Positions 35,549-43,612 of a stretch of DNA of 64,000 nt are shown in pieces. Position 1 is the stretch's first letter. The number at the start of each line of letters is the position of its first letter. Source of the DNA: Brevundimonas sp. Root608 (GTDB taxonomy: Bacteria; Pseudomonadota; Alphaproteobacteria; Caulobacterales; Caulobacteraceae); NCBI RefSeq assembly GCF_001427825.1, contig NZ_LMGT01000005.1, positions 1-64,000 on the forward strand. Direction: 5' to 3'. Under the pieces are notes generated by a model. That model did not search any database. It saw nothing but the letters and a program-made list of their open reading frames with translations, and was not told the origin of the DNA. The position numbers and the translations under genes were made by a program.

Positions 35549-36059
35549 GCCCGACCCTCCTGGCTTCCACCTCGTCCGACTGATTGAATGAACGCTGATA
35601 GATTAACTCGAACCTTAGCCTTCTGGTTAACATGCCAAGTTAATGCAGTAATGATGCTCGAAAATACGCCGTTACAGTGATTTTAGAAATTAATCTCGAC
35701 TCATCCTGATTCGTATTTTGAGTGAACAACGAAACACCTCACGAAATATAGGTCACATTGCTTTCTGAATATATCAGTGTTTACTTTTATATACTTTAAA
35801 TATAGCCAAATACGGCTCCAATGTATCAGAAATGGCAGACGTTTGCCAGACCGTATTCTTCGATTACATTGAGAAAGGGCAGGCGGTTATGCCCTGAAGG
35901 ATAGAACACTATACTTGTCTCTATCGATGCGTGCATGATCGGACCCTTGGACCCGGGAGGCGGAGGCGTTCCGGTAAACGGGGAAACCATCTTCAGACCG
36001 GAGGAATCCTGTGGACGGAAGAGGTCCGTCGGGGGCGGATTTTTGCGGGATGGTGAGGA
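35549..36059. other. AT-rich non-coding gap downstream of tRNA-Arg
   Basis: No plausible gene. From about 35580 to 35930 the sequence is strikingly AT-rich against its surroundings (for example ATATATCAGTGTTTACTTTT, then ATACTTTAAATATAGCC). It holds two hairpins, TGGCA-N6-TGCCA (35833-35848) and GGGCA-N8-TGCCC (35877-35894). It also has close GANTC sites (GACTCATCCTGATTC) and several TTAA half-sites not spaced as CtrA boxes. From 35935 the sequence is GC-rich again, with GACGGA-AGAGG-TCCGTC as a hairpin near 36012. A remnant of an inserted element or an unannotated RNA are both possible. Confidence 0.6.
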
Positions 36060-36136
36060 TGGCGACCCCGGAGGGACTCGAACCCCCGACCTCTGCTTTA
36101 GGAAAGCCTTGCTCTATCCGGCTGAGCTACGGGGCC
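36060..36136 (-). tRNA. tRNA-Arg (anticodon CCU), CCA encoded
   Basis: 77 bases fold as a cloverleaf: acceptor GGCCCCG/CGGGGTC, D-arm GCTC...GAGC, anticodon loop TTCCTAA, variable AGGTC, T-arm GGGGGTTCGAGTCCCTC, then G-CCA. The anticodon CCT reads AGG arginine codons. The anticodon stem AGGCT/AGCAG pairs at only three positions, with A27-G43 and G28-A42 mismatches at the top. The 3' end faces the AT-rich gap. Confidence 0.93.
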
Positions 36137-36264
36137 ACGCAGCGCTGACCTAGCGGCTGGGACGGCGTCGGGGAAGCGGCCAGATGCGTTTTCCGGCGAC
36201 ACCCGCCCCGGTCCGCGCGCCGCCGGTTGAAAGCCGCCCTATCTTCTTGTGATTAAGAGCCGTT

Positions 36265-36279
36265 AAGATACAATATCTT
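36265..36279. promoter_or_regulatory. Perfect palindrome AAGATA-CAA-TATCTT
   Basis: A 6-bp perfect inverted repeat with a 3-base centre in the 297-base gap between tRNA-Arg and the helicase gene. It is preceded by TTAAGAGCCGTTAA (two TTAA separated by 6, not 7). This AT-rich block stands out locally. It could be an operator or a promoter element for the helicase gene. Nothing else in the gap was recognised. Confidence 0.4.
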
Positions 36280-36433
36280 GTAGGGAACAAACCCCGAATC
36301 GGGCCGTGTCGATGATTCGGTCCTGATTCGTTTCGCCCCTGTTCCGCCAGCCGAACCTTCGCTGTTTACGTGTCCGCCGGCCGCCACGGCGCCGCTTGAG
36401 GAACCGGTCGGGACACGCCACCTTTTCAGCATC

Positions 36434-38917
36434 ATGAGTGATCGCAGCACCGGTCAGCCCCCCTCGCGCGTCGTCGCGGTCCTGGGGCCCACCAACACCG
36501 GCAAGACCCATCTGGCGGTCGAGCGGATGCTGGGCCACGCCTCGGGCATGATCGGTCTGCCCCTGCGGCTGCTGGCGCGCGAGATCTACGACCGGATCGT
36601 CAAGCGCCGCGGCGCGGCGGCTGTGGCCCTGGTCACCGGCGAGGAGAAGATCGTCCCGCCGCGGGCCGTCTATTTCGTCTGCACCGTCGAGGCCATGCCG
36701 ATGGAGCGGTCGGTCGAGTTCCTCGCCGTCGACGAGATCCAGCTGGTCGCCGATCCCGAGCGGGGTCACGTCTTCACCCAGCGGCTCCTGCATGCGCGCG
36801 GGCGGTTCGAGACCATGTTCCTGGGCGCCGGGACGATGGCTCCGCTGATCCGCGCCCTGGTTCCCGACGTGGAGATCGTCTCGCGCGAACGGCTGTCGAC
36901 CCTGTCCTACGCCGGATCCAAGAAGCTGACCCGCCTGCCGGCCCGCAGCGCCATCGTCGCCTTCTCGACCGAGCAGGTCTACGCCATCGCCGAGTTGATC
37001 CGGCGCCAGCGCGGCGGCGCCGCCGTGGTGATGGGCTCGCTCAGTCCCCGCACCCGCAACGCCCAGGTCGAGCTGTTCCAGTCGGGCGAGGTCGATTTTC
37101 TGGTCGCCACCGACGCCATCGGCATGGGGCTGAACATGGAGGTCGACCACGTCGCCTTCGCCGGCCTGCGGAAGTTCGACGGGCGACGGACGCGCTGGCT
37201 GCACGCCCACGAGATCGGCCAGATCGCGGGCCGCGCCGGACGGCATCTGCGTGACGGCACCTTCGGGGTCACCGGAGAATCGCTGGAGCTGGACCCCGAT
37301 CTGGTCGAACAGGTGGTCGAGCACCGCTTCGACCCGGTCGAGGGGGCCGAATGGCGCAATGCCCGGCTGGATTTCGACACCCTGCCCGACCTGTTGCGGT
37401 CGCTGGTCGTCACGCCGGGCCGGACGGGTCTGAGCCTGACCCAGCCGGCGCTGGACGAAACCCTGCTGCGGCGCCTGATCAAGGATGAGGAGGTCGCGCG
37501 CGTCGGCCGCTCGCGCGGCGCCATCATGCGGCTGTGGGAGGCCTGCCAGCTGCCGGACTTCCAGAAGACGACGCTGGACGAACACGGCCGGCTGGCGAAG
37601 GACATCTTCCAGGCTCTGACCGGCAGGCGGGGCCGACTGACCGAGGACTGGATCGCGCCCCGCTTCGCCGAACTGGACCGCGACGATGGCCAGATCGACC
37701 AGCTGTCGGCCCGTCTCAGCGGCGTGCGCACCCTCAGCTACATCGCCAACCGTCCCGACTGGCTGGATCAGGCCCAAGGCTGGCGCGACCGCACCAGGGC
37801 GCTGGAGGAGCGGCTTTCGGACGTCCTGCACGAACGACTGACCGCGCGCTTCGTCGACCGGCGCACGACCGCCCTGATGCGGGCCCTGAACGTGCGCGAG
37901 GACGCGGTCGCGGACGTCGACGCCGAAGGGGCGGTCATCGTCGAGGGCCATGCGGTCGGGCGGCTGACCGGCGTGGACTTCCAGATCGACAAGGGATCCT
38001 CGGCCCTCGAGGACCGGGCCCTGCGGCATGCCGCGCGGCAGGCGGTGACGCCCGAGATCGCGCGCCGGCTTGGCCGGCTGGCGGCCGACGCGGACGAGGC
38101 GTTCAGCGTCACCCCCGAAGGCGCGGTGCTGTGGCGCGGCGTTGCGGCCGGTCAGGTGACGGGCGGAAGCTGGTTCGCGCCGCGAGTGCGGCTGTCGGGC
38201 GAACTGGGGCCGGCGGCGGGGCGCGAGCGGGCGCAGCGGCGGCTGGAGGCGTGGCTGGCCGGCGAGGCCGGGCGGGCGCTGAAGCCGCTGGCGCGACTGA
38301 AGGCGGCGGTGGAGAGCGGGACCTTGAAGGGCCTGCCGCGCGGGATCGCCTTCCGCCTGATCGAGGCCGGGGGAGTCATCGACCGGCGCGACGTCGAGCG
38401 CGATCTGGCGGCGCTGAGCCAGGTCGAGCGGCGCACGCTGAGGACCTTCGCCGTGCGCATGGGGACCCATTCGGTCTGGCTGCCGGGGGTGCTGAAGGCG
38501 CGGGCGCGAACCCTGGCCCAGGCCTTTGTCGCCGGCGAGCCGTTCCGGCCGGGAGCCACGACCCTGACCGCCCTGCCCGAGCCGCCGCCCTCGCCGCGCC
38601 TGCTGTCGGCCTTCGGCCTGCGCGCGGTCGGCAAGGTCGCCGCCGCGGTGGACCTGCTGGAGTCGATGAGCGAGCGCCAGGCCGCCGGCAAGGGCGTGCT
38701 GACCGACGCCGACGTCGGGGCCCTGGGCGTTTCGCTGGACGAGGCCAGGGCCCTGACCGCCGCGCTGAAAGCCTCGCGCGCGCAGAAGCCGGATCGGGGC
38801 GACCGGCCAAGGACGGTGAAGGACTCGCCGTTCGCCGTCCTGTCGGCCCTGACGGCGGCGCCCCCGCCCGCCCGCGCGAAACGCAGACGCCCCCGCCGGA
38901 ACCGCGCGCCGGCATGA
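36434..38917 (+). CDS. Suv3-like DEAD/DExH RNA helicase
   Basis: 827 residues. Walker A is GPTNTGKTHLAVERML, motif II is AVDEIQLVAD (DEIQ), motif III is FLGAGTMAP, and the second domain has FLVATDAIGMGLNMEVDH and HEIGQIAGRAGRH. These match the alphaproteobacterial relatives of mitochondrial SUV3. The C-terminal ~350 residues are a less conserved region ending in a basic tail (RAKRRRPRRNRAPA). Likely role is RNA unwinding in decay or ribosome work, by family. Its stop overlaps the S4 gene start (ATGA). Confidence 0.93.
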   Translation: MSDRSTGQPPSRVVAVLGPTNTGKTHLAVERMLGHASGMIGLPLRLLAREIYDRIVKRRGAAAVALVTGEEKIVPPRAVYFVCTVEAMPMERSVEFLAVDEIQLVADPERGHVFTQRLLHARGRFETMFLGAGTMAPLIRALVPDVEIVSRERLSTLSYAGSKKLTRLPARSAIVAFSTEQVYAIAELIRRQRGGAAVVMGSLSPRTRNAQVELFQSGEVDFLVATDAIGMGLNMEVDHVAFAGLRKFDGRRTRWLHAHEIGQIAGRAGRHLRDGTFGVTGESLELDPDLVEQVVEHRFDPVEGAEWRNARLDFDTLPDLLRSLVVTPGRTGLSLTQPALDETLLRRLIKDEEVARVGRSRGAIMRLWEACQLPDFQKTTLDEHGRLAKDIFQALTGRRGRLTEDWIAPRFAELDRDDGQIDQLSARLSGVRTLSYIANRPDWLDQAQGWRDRTRALEERLSDVLHERLTARFVDRRTTALMRALNVREDAVADVDAEGAVIVEGHAVGRLTGVDFQIDKGSSALEDRALRHAARQAVTPEIARRLGRLAADADEAFSVTPEGAVLWRGVAAGQVTGGSWFAPRVRLSGELGPAAGRERAQRRLEAWLAGEAGRALKPLARLKAAVESGTLKGLPRGIAFRLIEAGGVIDRRDVERDLAALSQVERRTLRTFAVRMGTHSVWLPGVLKARARTLAQAFVAGEPFRPGATTLTALPEPPPSPRLLSAFGLRAVGKVAAAVDLLESMSERQAAGKGVLTDADVGALGVSLDEARALTAALKASRAQKPDRGDRPRTVKDSPFAVLSALTAAPPPARAKRRRPRRNRAPA

Positions 38918-39195
38918 GCGAGACGGCCTGTCGCATCGATGTGTGGCTGTGGCGCGCACGCTTCGCGAGGACGCGGTCGCTGGCGGCGGCCATGGTCGAG
39001 CGGGGCGCGGTCCGGCTGACCCACCAGGGGCGACAGGCCCGGCTGGACAAGCCCAGCCGTTCCGTTCACGTCGGCGACGGTCTGGTGTTCGCCATCGGCG
39101 GACGGCTGGTCGACCTCACGGTCGAGGGCCTGGGCGAGCGGCGCGGTCCGCCCGAGGAAGCCCGCGCCCTCTATGTCCTCGCCCCGACCGACTGA
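38914..39195 (+). CDS. S4-domain RNA-binding protein (HslR-like)
   Basis: 93 residues: RIDVWLWRARFARTRSLAAA, then MVERGAVRLTHQGRQARLDK and HVGDGLVFAIGGRLVDLTVE, a full S4 domain. HslR-like proteins bind stalled 50S subunits with attached peptidyl-tRNA. Being coupled to a helicase supports an RNA or ribosome role. The ATG at 38914 overlaps the helicase stop. Confidence 0.92.
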   Translation: MSETACRIDVWLWRARFARTRSLAAAMVERGAVRLTHQGRQARLDKPSRSVHVGDGLVFAIGGRLVDLTVEGLGERRGPPEEARALYVLAPTD

Positions 39196-39198
39196 CGC

Positions 39199-39822
39199 CT
39201 ACGGCTGCCGGACGAACTCGCCTTCGATGTGCAGCGTCACCTCGTCGCCCAGCACCGGGAGGCCATAGGCGATGCCGAACTCGGACCGTTTGATCGTGGC
39301 CTCGCCGTCGAACCCGGCCTTGTAGGCGCCCATGGACGGGCCGGCCTGGTTGAACTCGACCGCCATGGTCACCGGACGGGTGACGCCGCGCAGGGTCAGG
39401 TCTCCGACCACGACGGCTTCCGACGGGTCGGCGGCGTCGATCGTGACCGAGCGCGAGACGAAGGTGGCGACAGGATGGTTTGCGGTGTCGAAGAAGTCGG
39501 CCGTCTGCAGGTGGGCGTCCAGTCCGTCGGAATTGGTGTCGACCTCGGTCAGGGGGATGGTCGCCGTCAGCGTCGAGGCCGAGGGGTTGGCAGGGTCCAG
39601 GGTCAGGTTCGCCTGCACCGCCACGAACTGGCCGACGTAGGTCGAGAAGCCCATGTGGTCGACCGACCAGGTGATCTTGCCGTGCGCGGAATCCAGCTTG
39701 TAGGTCCCCGCCTGGACCTCGGCCGGGGTCTGGGTCAGGACGGCCTGGGCGACCACGGCGCCGCCGGCCAGAAGGCTGAGCGAGGCGGCGGCGGCGATGA
39801 CGGTGCGGGAGACGGGATGCAT
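39199..39822 (-). CDS. YceI-family periplasmic lipid-binding protein
   Basis: 207 residues. A signal peptide (RTVIAAAASLSLLAGGAVVA) is followed by the YceI barrel: AGTYKLDSAHGKITWSVDHM, GFSTYVGQF, DFFDTANHPVATFVSRSVTI, VGDLTLRGVTRPVTMAVEF and RSEFGIAYG. Family members carry isoprenoid-type ligands in a lipocalin-like barrel. ATG 39822 opens the signal peptide. Its 3' end is 3 bases from the S4 gene's end on the other strand. Confidence 0.93.
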   Translation of the reverse strand: MHPVSRTVIAAAASLSLLAGGAVVAQAVLTQTPAEVQAGTYKLDSAHGKITWSVDHMGFSTYVGQFVAVQANLTLDPANPSASTLTATIPLTEVDTNSDGLDAHLQTADFFDTANHPVATFVSRSVTIDAADPSEAVVVGDLTLRGVTRPVTMAVEFNQAGPSMGAYKAGFDGEATIKRSEFGIAYGLPVLGDEVTLHIEGEFVRQP

Positions 39823-39849
39823 TGTGTGAAATCCTCTGGATGTCGGGCG

Positions 39850-39874
39850 ATCTGTAATCGCATCTGATACAGAT
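39850..39874. promoter_or_regulatory. Inverted repeat operator-like site before the YceI gene
   Basis: ATCTGTA-N11-TACAGAT is a perfect 7-bp inverted repeat 28 bases upstream of the YceI ATG. On the minus strand TTGTCA-N16-TATCTG overlaps it, so a bound regulator would cover the -10 region. The regulator is unknown. Confidence 0.5.
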
Positions 39875-39996
39875 AGAGCGCCCATCGTCCATGACAACCC
39901 CCCGGATGCGTCACGTCCGCCCACCGAGTTGACAGCCGCGGCCGCGGGGGTCATCTGCGCAACCCGTCCCCGAAACCGCGCGATCCCCTCCGCCCC

Positions 39997-40338
39997 ATGA
40001 CCTACATCGTCACCGACGCCTGCGTGAAATGTAAGTTCATGGACTGCGTCGAGGTCTGCCCGGTCGACTGCTTCTACGAGGGGGAGAATTTCCTCGTCAT
40101 CGCCCCGGACGAATGCATCGACTGCGGCGTATGCGAGCCGGAATGCCCGGTCGACGCCATCGTGCCCGACACCGAGGACGAGCCCGACGGCAAATGGCTG
40201 CTGGTCAACGCGGAATACGCCAAGGTCTGGCCCAACATCACCGTCAAGGGCACGCCCCCGGCCGACGCCGAACAGTTCGAGCGCGAAACCGGCAAGTTCG
40301 AGAAATACTTCTCGGAAAAGCCCGGCAAGGGCTCCTGA
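39997..40338 (+). CDS. fdxA: 7Fe-type ferredoxin FdxA
   Basis: 113 residues: [47 protein letters not shown]. The Cys spacing with a C-x2-K-x3-C change in the first cluster fits a [3Fe-4S][4Fe-4S] ferredoxin with a ~40-residue C-terminal tail, typical of alphaproteobacteria. It is an electron carrier; the partner is unknown. TTGACA at 39929 upstream is a possible -35 element without a clear -10. Confidence 0.95.
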   Translation: MTYIVTDACVKCKFMDCVEVCPVDCFYEGENFLVIAPDECIDCGVCEPECPVDAIVPDTEDEPDGKWLLVNAEYAKVWPNITVKGTPPADAEQFERETGKFEKYFSEKPGKGS

Positions 40339-40655
40339 CGGCAACGGCGGCGCCTGTTCGCCGCCATCGGCCGGTGGGATTTACCGTTACGGCCACGCTG
40401 ACGCTGTGGACGTTTTGAATTTCCCCAATTTTGTGATAGGTTCCTGTCATTGGGTCGGGCGGTAAGCGATTTTCTCGCGCCGCCCGCGTTTGCGACAGAA
40501 CTCCGCCCACGAAGGCGGGGTCGGCCAGAGGTTTGGTGATCCGTTTTCGCTCCTGACGACTGATACAGCTGCGCCGCCGACGGTTCCCGTCGATGGAGAG
40601 CGCAGCCGTCACTTGCGTTGCCGCCTCATCCACCCTGCGCCGGGAAAGGAATGAC
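40339..40655 (+). other. Leader/gap before the CarD gene
   Basis: 317 bases without a gene. GGCGGCG-CCTGTT-CGCCGCC at 40346-40365 is a 7-bp hairpin that may end the ferredoxin transcript, though no T run follows. A locally AT-rich stretch at about 40415-40445 (TTGAATTTCCCC, TTTTGTGATAGG) is the likeliest promoter area for carD. AAGGA just before 40656 is its ribosome site. Confidence 0.5.
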
Positions 40656-41219
40656 ATGACGAACAAGAGCGGTCTGGAATTCAAGGTTGGCGACGCGGTC
40701 GTCTATCCGGCGCACGGCGTCGGCAAGGTGGCGGCCGTCGAGACCCAGGAAGTCGCGGGCATGTCGCTGGAGGTCTATGTCGTGACCTTCGACCACGAGA
40801 AGATGACCCTGCGCGTCCCGACCAAGAAGGCGAAGACCGCCGGCCTGCGCTCGCTGGCCGCCGACGACGTCGTGACCAAGGCGCTGACGACCCTCAAGGG
40901 CCGCGCCCGCGTCAAGCGCACCATGTGGTCGCGTCGCGCCCAGGAATACGAAGCCAAGATCAACTCCGGCGACCTGATCTCGATCGCCGAGGTGGTCCGC
41001 GACCTGCACCGCGCCGACAGCCAGCCGGAACAGTCCTATTCGGAGCGTCAGCTCTATGAATCGGCCCTGGACCGCATGGCCCGCGAGGTCGCCGCCGCCA
41101 ACCGCATCGACAAGGACGCCGCCGTCCAGCTGCTGGCCAAGTCGCTGAGCGCCAAGAAGGCCGTCATCGCCGCCGCCGAGGCCGCGGAAGAAGCCGCCGA
41201 GGAAGCCGAAGCGGCCTGA
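40656..41219 (+). CDS. cdnL: CarD/CdnL-family RNA polymerase-binding regulator
   Basis: 187 residues. The N-terminal RNA-polymerase-interacting domain reads FKVGDAVVYPAHGVGKVAAV and LEVYVVTFDHEKMTLRVPTK. The helical C-terminal domain has RVKRTMWSRRAQEYEAKINS and a long Ala/Glu tail. CdnL stabilises open complexes at housekeeping promoters such as rRNA and affects growth and division in Caulobacter. ATG 40656 with AAGGA upstream is the start. A strong terminator follows. Confidence 0.93.
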   Translation: MTNKSGLEFKVGDAVVYPAHGVGKVAAVETQEVAGMSLEVYVVTFDHEKMTLRVPTKKAKTAGLRSLAADDVVTKALTTLKGRARVKRTMWSRRAQEYEAKINSGDLISIAEVVRDLHRADSQPEQSYSERQLYESALDRMAREVAAANRIDKDAAVQLLAKSLSAKKAVIAAAEAAEEAAEEAEAA

Positions 41220-41243
41220 TCAGGACGCATCGCCGAACGACGC

Positions 41244-41271
41244 GAAGGCCCGGGAGCAATCCCGGGCCTTC
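41244..41271. terminator. Terminator hairpin between carD and the cytochrome c gene
   Basis: GAAGGCCCGGG / CCCGGGCCTTC is a perfect 11-bp stem with loop AGCAAT. It lies between convergent genes and can serve both, ending CTTCTGCC on plus and CTTCGCG on minus without a long T run. Confidence 0.8.
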
Positions 41272-41277
41272 TGCCAT

Positions 41278-41640
41278 TCAGCGGCCCGGACCGGTCCCGG
41301 ACACGCTTTCGAGATAGGCGATGACGTCGGCGATCTCGGTCGGCTGAAGCTCGAAGGCCGGCATGGCCGGATGGGCGGTGACCAGCCCCTCGGCGAAGGC
41401 CTCCTGCAGGTCCCGCACAGGATACAGCACGCCCATGTCCCGGAACGGCGGCGCGGCGGCCAGGGGACTGTCCCCCGAGTGTTCGACCGCATGGCAGCCG
41501 GCGCATTGCTGTCGCACGAGGATCGCGCCCCGATCCGCGGAGCCCATGACCACCGGCTCGGTTCCATTCTGGCGGACGGCCTCGCCCGCGCAGCCCGCGA
41601 GCGCCAGCGCCCCCAGCAAGATCCAAGGTAGACCCGCCAT
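41278..41640 (-). CDS. Lipoprotein-type c-type cytochrome
   Basis: 120 residues. The N-terminus MAGLPWILLGALALAGC is a lipobox signal (ALAGC). The heme site is VRQQCAGCHAVEHS (CxxCH), and the distal Met is probably in HPAMPAFELQP. The C-terminal helix is IADVIAYLESVSG. It is a single-heme class I cytochrome facing the periplasm. The ATG at 41640 is preferred over longer upstream frames because it opens the signal. Confidence 0.9.
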   Translation of the reverse strand: MAGLPWILLGALALAGCAGEAVRQNGTEPVVMGSADRGAILVRQQCAGCHAVEHSGDSPLAAAPPFRDMGVLYPVRDLQEAFAEGLVTAHPAMPAFELQPTEIADVIAYLESVSGTGPGR

Positions 41641-41786
41641 CTCTCGATCCTCCCGTATCGCCGCCACAACGGCCGGTTTTCCCTTAGCACAGGGCCCCGC
41701 GCCGGGCTTGATCCATAGCAAGACGGAAGGCGCGATCTCGCGCTATCCTGCGGATATCGACATCCGGTTCCAGCGAGAGCGCCCCC

Positions 41787-42155
41787 ATGACCCAATTCCA
41801 CCATGTCCGCCTTGAACTCGCGCGCGAGCCCGGCCATCCGGCGGGCGACCCCACGGAAGGCTATGACATCGTCGCGCCTCTGGACGCCGACGGCCGGTTG
41901 GACGGGGAGGCCCTGCGCGCCGAGCCGGAGCGCGGCCATGTGCGGCGTTTTACCGACGGCCAGACGGTCGGAACCGGCCATCTGAAGCATGGTCCCGGCG
42001 GCCATTGGACCCTCGACCTCGACGGGGGCGACACGGCGGACGCCCGCGGCTTCCGCTTCGGCGAGGAACGGTTCGTCGCGGGGGAATACGTCAGCCTGAC
42101 CCTGCCCTCGGGCGAACAGCATACCTATGTCGTGGCGCGGGTGGCCCCGGTCTAG
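41787..42155 (+). CDS. Hypothetical soluble protein
   Basis: 122 residues beginning MTQFHHVRLELAREPGHPAG, with beta-type stretches (GHVRRFTDGQTVGTGHLKHG, HWTLDLDGGD, EYVSLTLPSGEQHTYVVARV). It has no signal or membrane helix and was not assigned to a family. Its TAG lies inside a CTAG that also holds the stop of the opposite gene. Confidence 0.7.
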   Translation: MTQFHHVRLELAREPGHPAGDPTEGYDIVAPLDADGRLDGEALRAEPERGHVRRFTDGQTVGTGHLKHGPGGHWTLDLDGGDTADARGFRFGEERFVAGEYVSLTLPSGEQHTYVVARVAPV

Positions 42156-42622
42156 AAATACTCGGCGTTCGCCGGGCACTGGGCGGCCAGACGGCGCGCC
42201 GTGATCGTGGCCGGAATAAAGGGGCTCCAGACGCCGGCGGCCTTGATCGAGGCGCCGCCGCGGAAGCTGAACTGCTCGGGCTGATAGGTGCCGTTCAGGC
42301 GCACGCGCACCTGACGGCCGCTGCGCGAAACGCAGTTGCCCTCGAACCGGGCGTTGCCGGCGCCCACCTCGCGCGTCGGATAGGTGCAGCGGTAGTGGCG
42401 CGTCGACAGGCCGCCGAAGAAACGATTGATCTCGCTGGGGCGCACGCATTTGGTTTCGGTGTCGCCCTGCCCCAGCGCCCGGGTGGTGTACTGCCAGTAG
42501 CCCGGCAGCACGGGCTGCGACGCCGACTGCACCGGTGCGGCCGGGCCGGCCATGGGCGCGCTGGCCATCAGCAGGGCGCCGATCAGGACGGGGGCGGTGC
42601 GGATCAGGACGGACATCTTCAT
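42152..42622 (-). CDS. Exported DUF3617-like protein
   Basis: 156 residues. The signal peptide MKMSVLIRTAPVLIGALLMA is cut near PMAG. The mature part has the pattern PGYWQYTTRALGQGDTETKC, RPSEINRFFGG, RYRCTYP-like HYRCTYPTREVGAGNARFEG and NCVSRSGRQVRVRLNGTYQP, as in DUF3617 lipocalin-like periplasmic proteins with conserved Cys. GAGG seven bases before ATG 42622 fixes the start. Function unknown. Confidence 0.8.
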   Translation of the reverse strand: MKMSVLIRTAPVLIGALLMASAPMAGPAAPVQSASQPVLPGYWQYTTRALGQGDTETKCVRPSEINRFFGGLSTRHYRCTYPTREVGAGNARFEGNCVSRSGRQVRVRLNGTYQPEQFSFRGGASIKAAGVWSPFIPATITARRLAAQCPANAEYF

Positions 42623-42718
42623 GGACGGACCTCGGGCGCAGGGCTTCGCTGCATGGATAGAGCCGATATATGGCGGGATTTGAACGGCGGCTGAACGGAT
42701 CACGCGCCGCCACAAGCC

Positions 42719-42747
42719 TTGACGCGGCGCGGTGACTTCCACTATAC
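42719..42747 (+). promoter_or_regulatory. Sigma-70-type promoter of rpmB
   Basis: TTGACG (42719-42724), 17 bases, then CTATAC (42742-42747). This is close to the Caulobacter housekeeping consensus. The inferred start near 42754 leaves an ~80-base leader before rpmB. Confidence 0.7.
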
Positions 42748-42836
42748 GGCCCCCTCTCGCGCGGGGACCCCGTCCCTGCGCGCCATTGTTTCATGCGCCC
42801 GCATCGTTCGTGGGCCGCTCCGTCAAGGATAGTCAG

Positions 42837-43133
42837 ATGTCGCGTCGCTGCGAACTCACCGGTATCGGCCCCATGGTCGGCCACAGCGTGAGCCACTCGA
42901 ACGTCAAGACCAAGCGCCGCTTCCTGCCGTCGCTGAAGACGGTCAAGGTCGCCTCGGAAGCCCTGGGCCAGTCGTTCAGCCTGCGCATCTCCAACGCCGC
43001 CCTGCGCACCCTCGACTTCAAGGGCGGTCTCGACCCGTTCATCGTCAAGGCCAAGGACGAGCAGCTCTCGACCGCCGCCCAGCGCATCAAGCGCCAGGTG
43101 AAGGCCAAGCTGGCCGAGCAAGCCGCCGCCTGA
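42837..43133 (+). CDS. rpmB: 50S ribosomal protein bL28
   Basis: 98 residues with the L28 signature RRCELTGIGPMVGHSVSHSN then VKTKRRFLPSLKTVKVASEA, and LRISNAALRTLDFKGGLD. The alphaproteobacterial length (~97) is right. ATG at 42837. It is followed by a clear terminator and stands alone. Confidence 0.98.
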   Translation: MSRRCELTGIGPMVGHSVSHSNVKTKRRFLPSLKTVKVASEALGQSFSLRISNAALRTLDFKGGLDPFIVKAKDEQLSTAAQRIKRQVKAKLAEQAAA

Positions 43134-43161
43134 TCCGGCGACGCTGCTGAAGATCTGAAGA

Positions 43162-43186
43162 GGCCGGCGGAGACGCCGGCCTTTTT
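43162..43186 (+). terminator. Rho-independent terminator of rpmB
   Basis: GGCCGGCG-GAGA-CGCCGGCC is a perfect 8-bp stem with a 4-base loop, followed by TTTTTC. It lies 29 bases after the stop. Confidence 0.92.
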
Positions 43187-43215
43187 CTTTGCCCGCGAGG
43201 TGGCACACTGCCGCC

Positions 43216-43548
43216 ATGACCCGCGACGAGATGTACGCCTACGCCCTGTCCCTGCCCGAGGTCGAGGAGTCGACGGTGCACGGGGTCCGCTGCGTGCGCC
43301 TGCGGGGCAAGCTGCTGATCAACGACACCCGCCGGCCCGAGGCCGTCTCCCTGTCGCTCGACCATGGCGACATCGACCTTCTGATGGAGACCGAGCCGCA
43401 GACCTATTTCAAGACGCCGCATTTCGACGGCTGGCCGGCGGTGCTGGTGCGCTATGAGACCGCCGACGACGATCGCCTGCGCGAGCAGATCGACAAGGCC
43501 TGGGTCCGGCGCGCGACGAAGGCGCAACGCAAGGCGCGCGGCATATAG
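43216..43548 (+). CDS. MmcQ/YjbR-family protein
   Basis: 110 residues: TRDEMYAYALSLPEVEESTV, then HGVRCVRLRGKLL and DHGDIDLLMETEPQTYFKTP, HFDGWPAVLVRYETADDDRL. It has the MmcQ/YjbR cyto-domain with the TYFKTPHFDGWPAV motif. The fold resembles DNA-binding CyaY-like proteins and function is unproven. ATG at 43216. Confidence 0.88.
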   Translation: MTRDEMYAYALSLPEVEESTVHGVRCVRLRGKLLINDTRRPEAVSLSLDHGDIDLLMETEPQTYFKTPHFDGWPAVLVRYETADDDRLREQIDKAWVRRATKAQRKARGI

Positions 43549-43612
43549 GGCTTTCGGGTTGCGCGGCGGACGCGCCTGTCTAGGCTGGCGGCCCAGTCCT
43601 CGGGAGCCGTTC

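Noticed and set aside
35580..35930. Chromosome origin
   Set aside because: AT-rich, but no DnaA boxes of the TTATCCACA type, no correctly spaced CtrA boxes, and no origin-linked genes nearby.
35935..36153. 72-codon plus-strand frame overlapping tRNA-Arg
   Set aside because: It runs through the tRNA gene on the other strand and has no ribosome site or family features.
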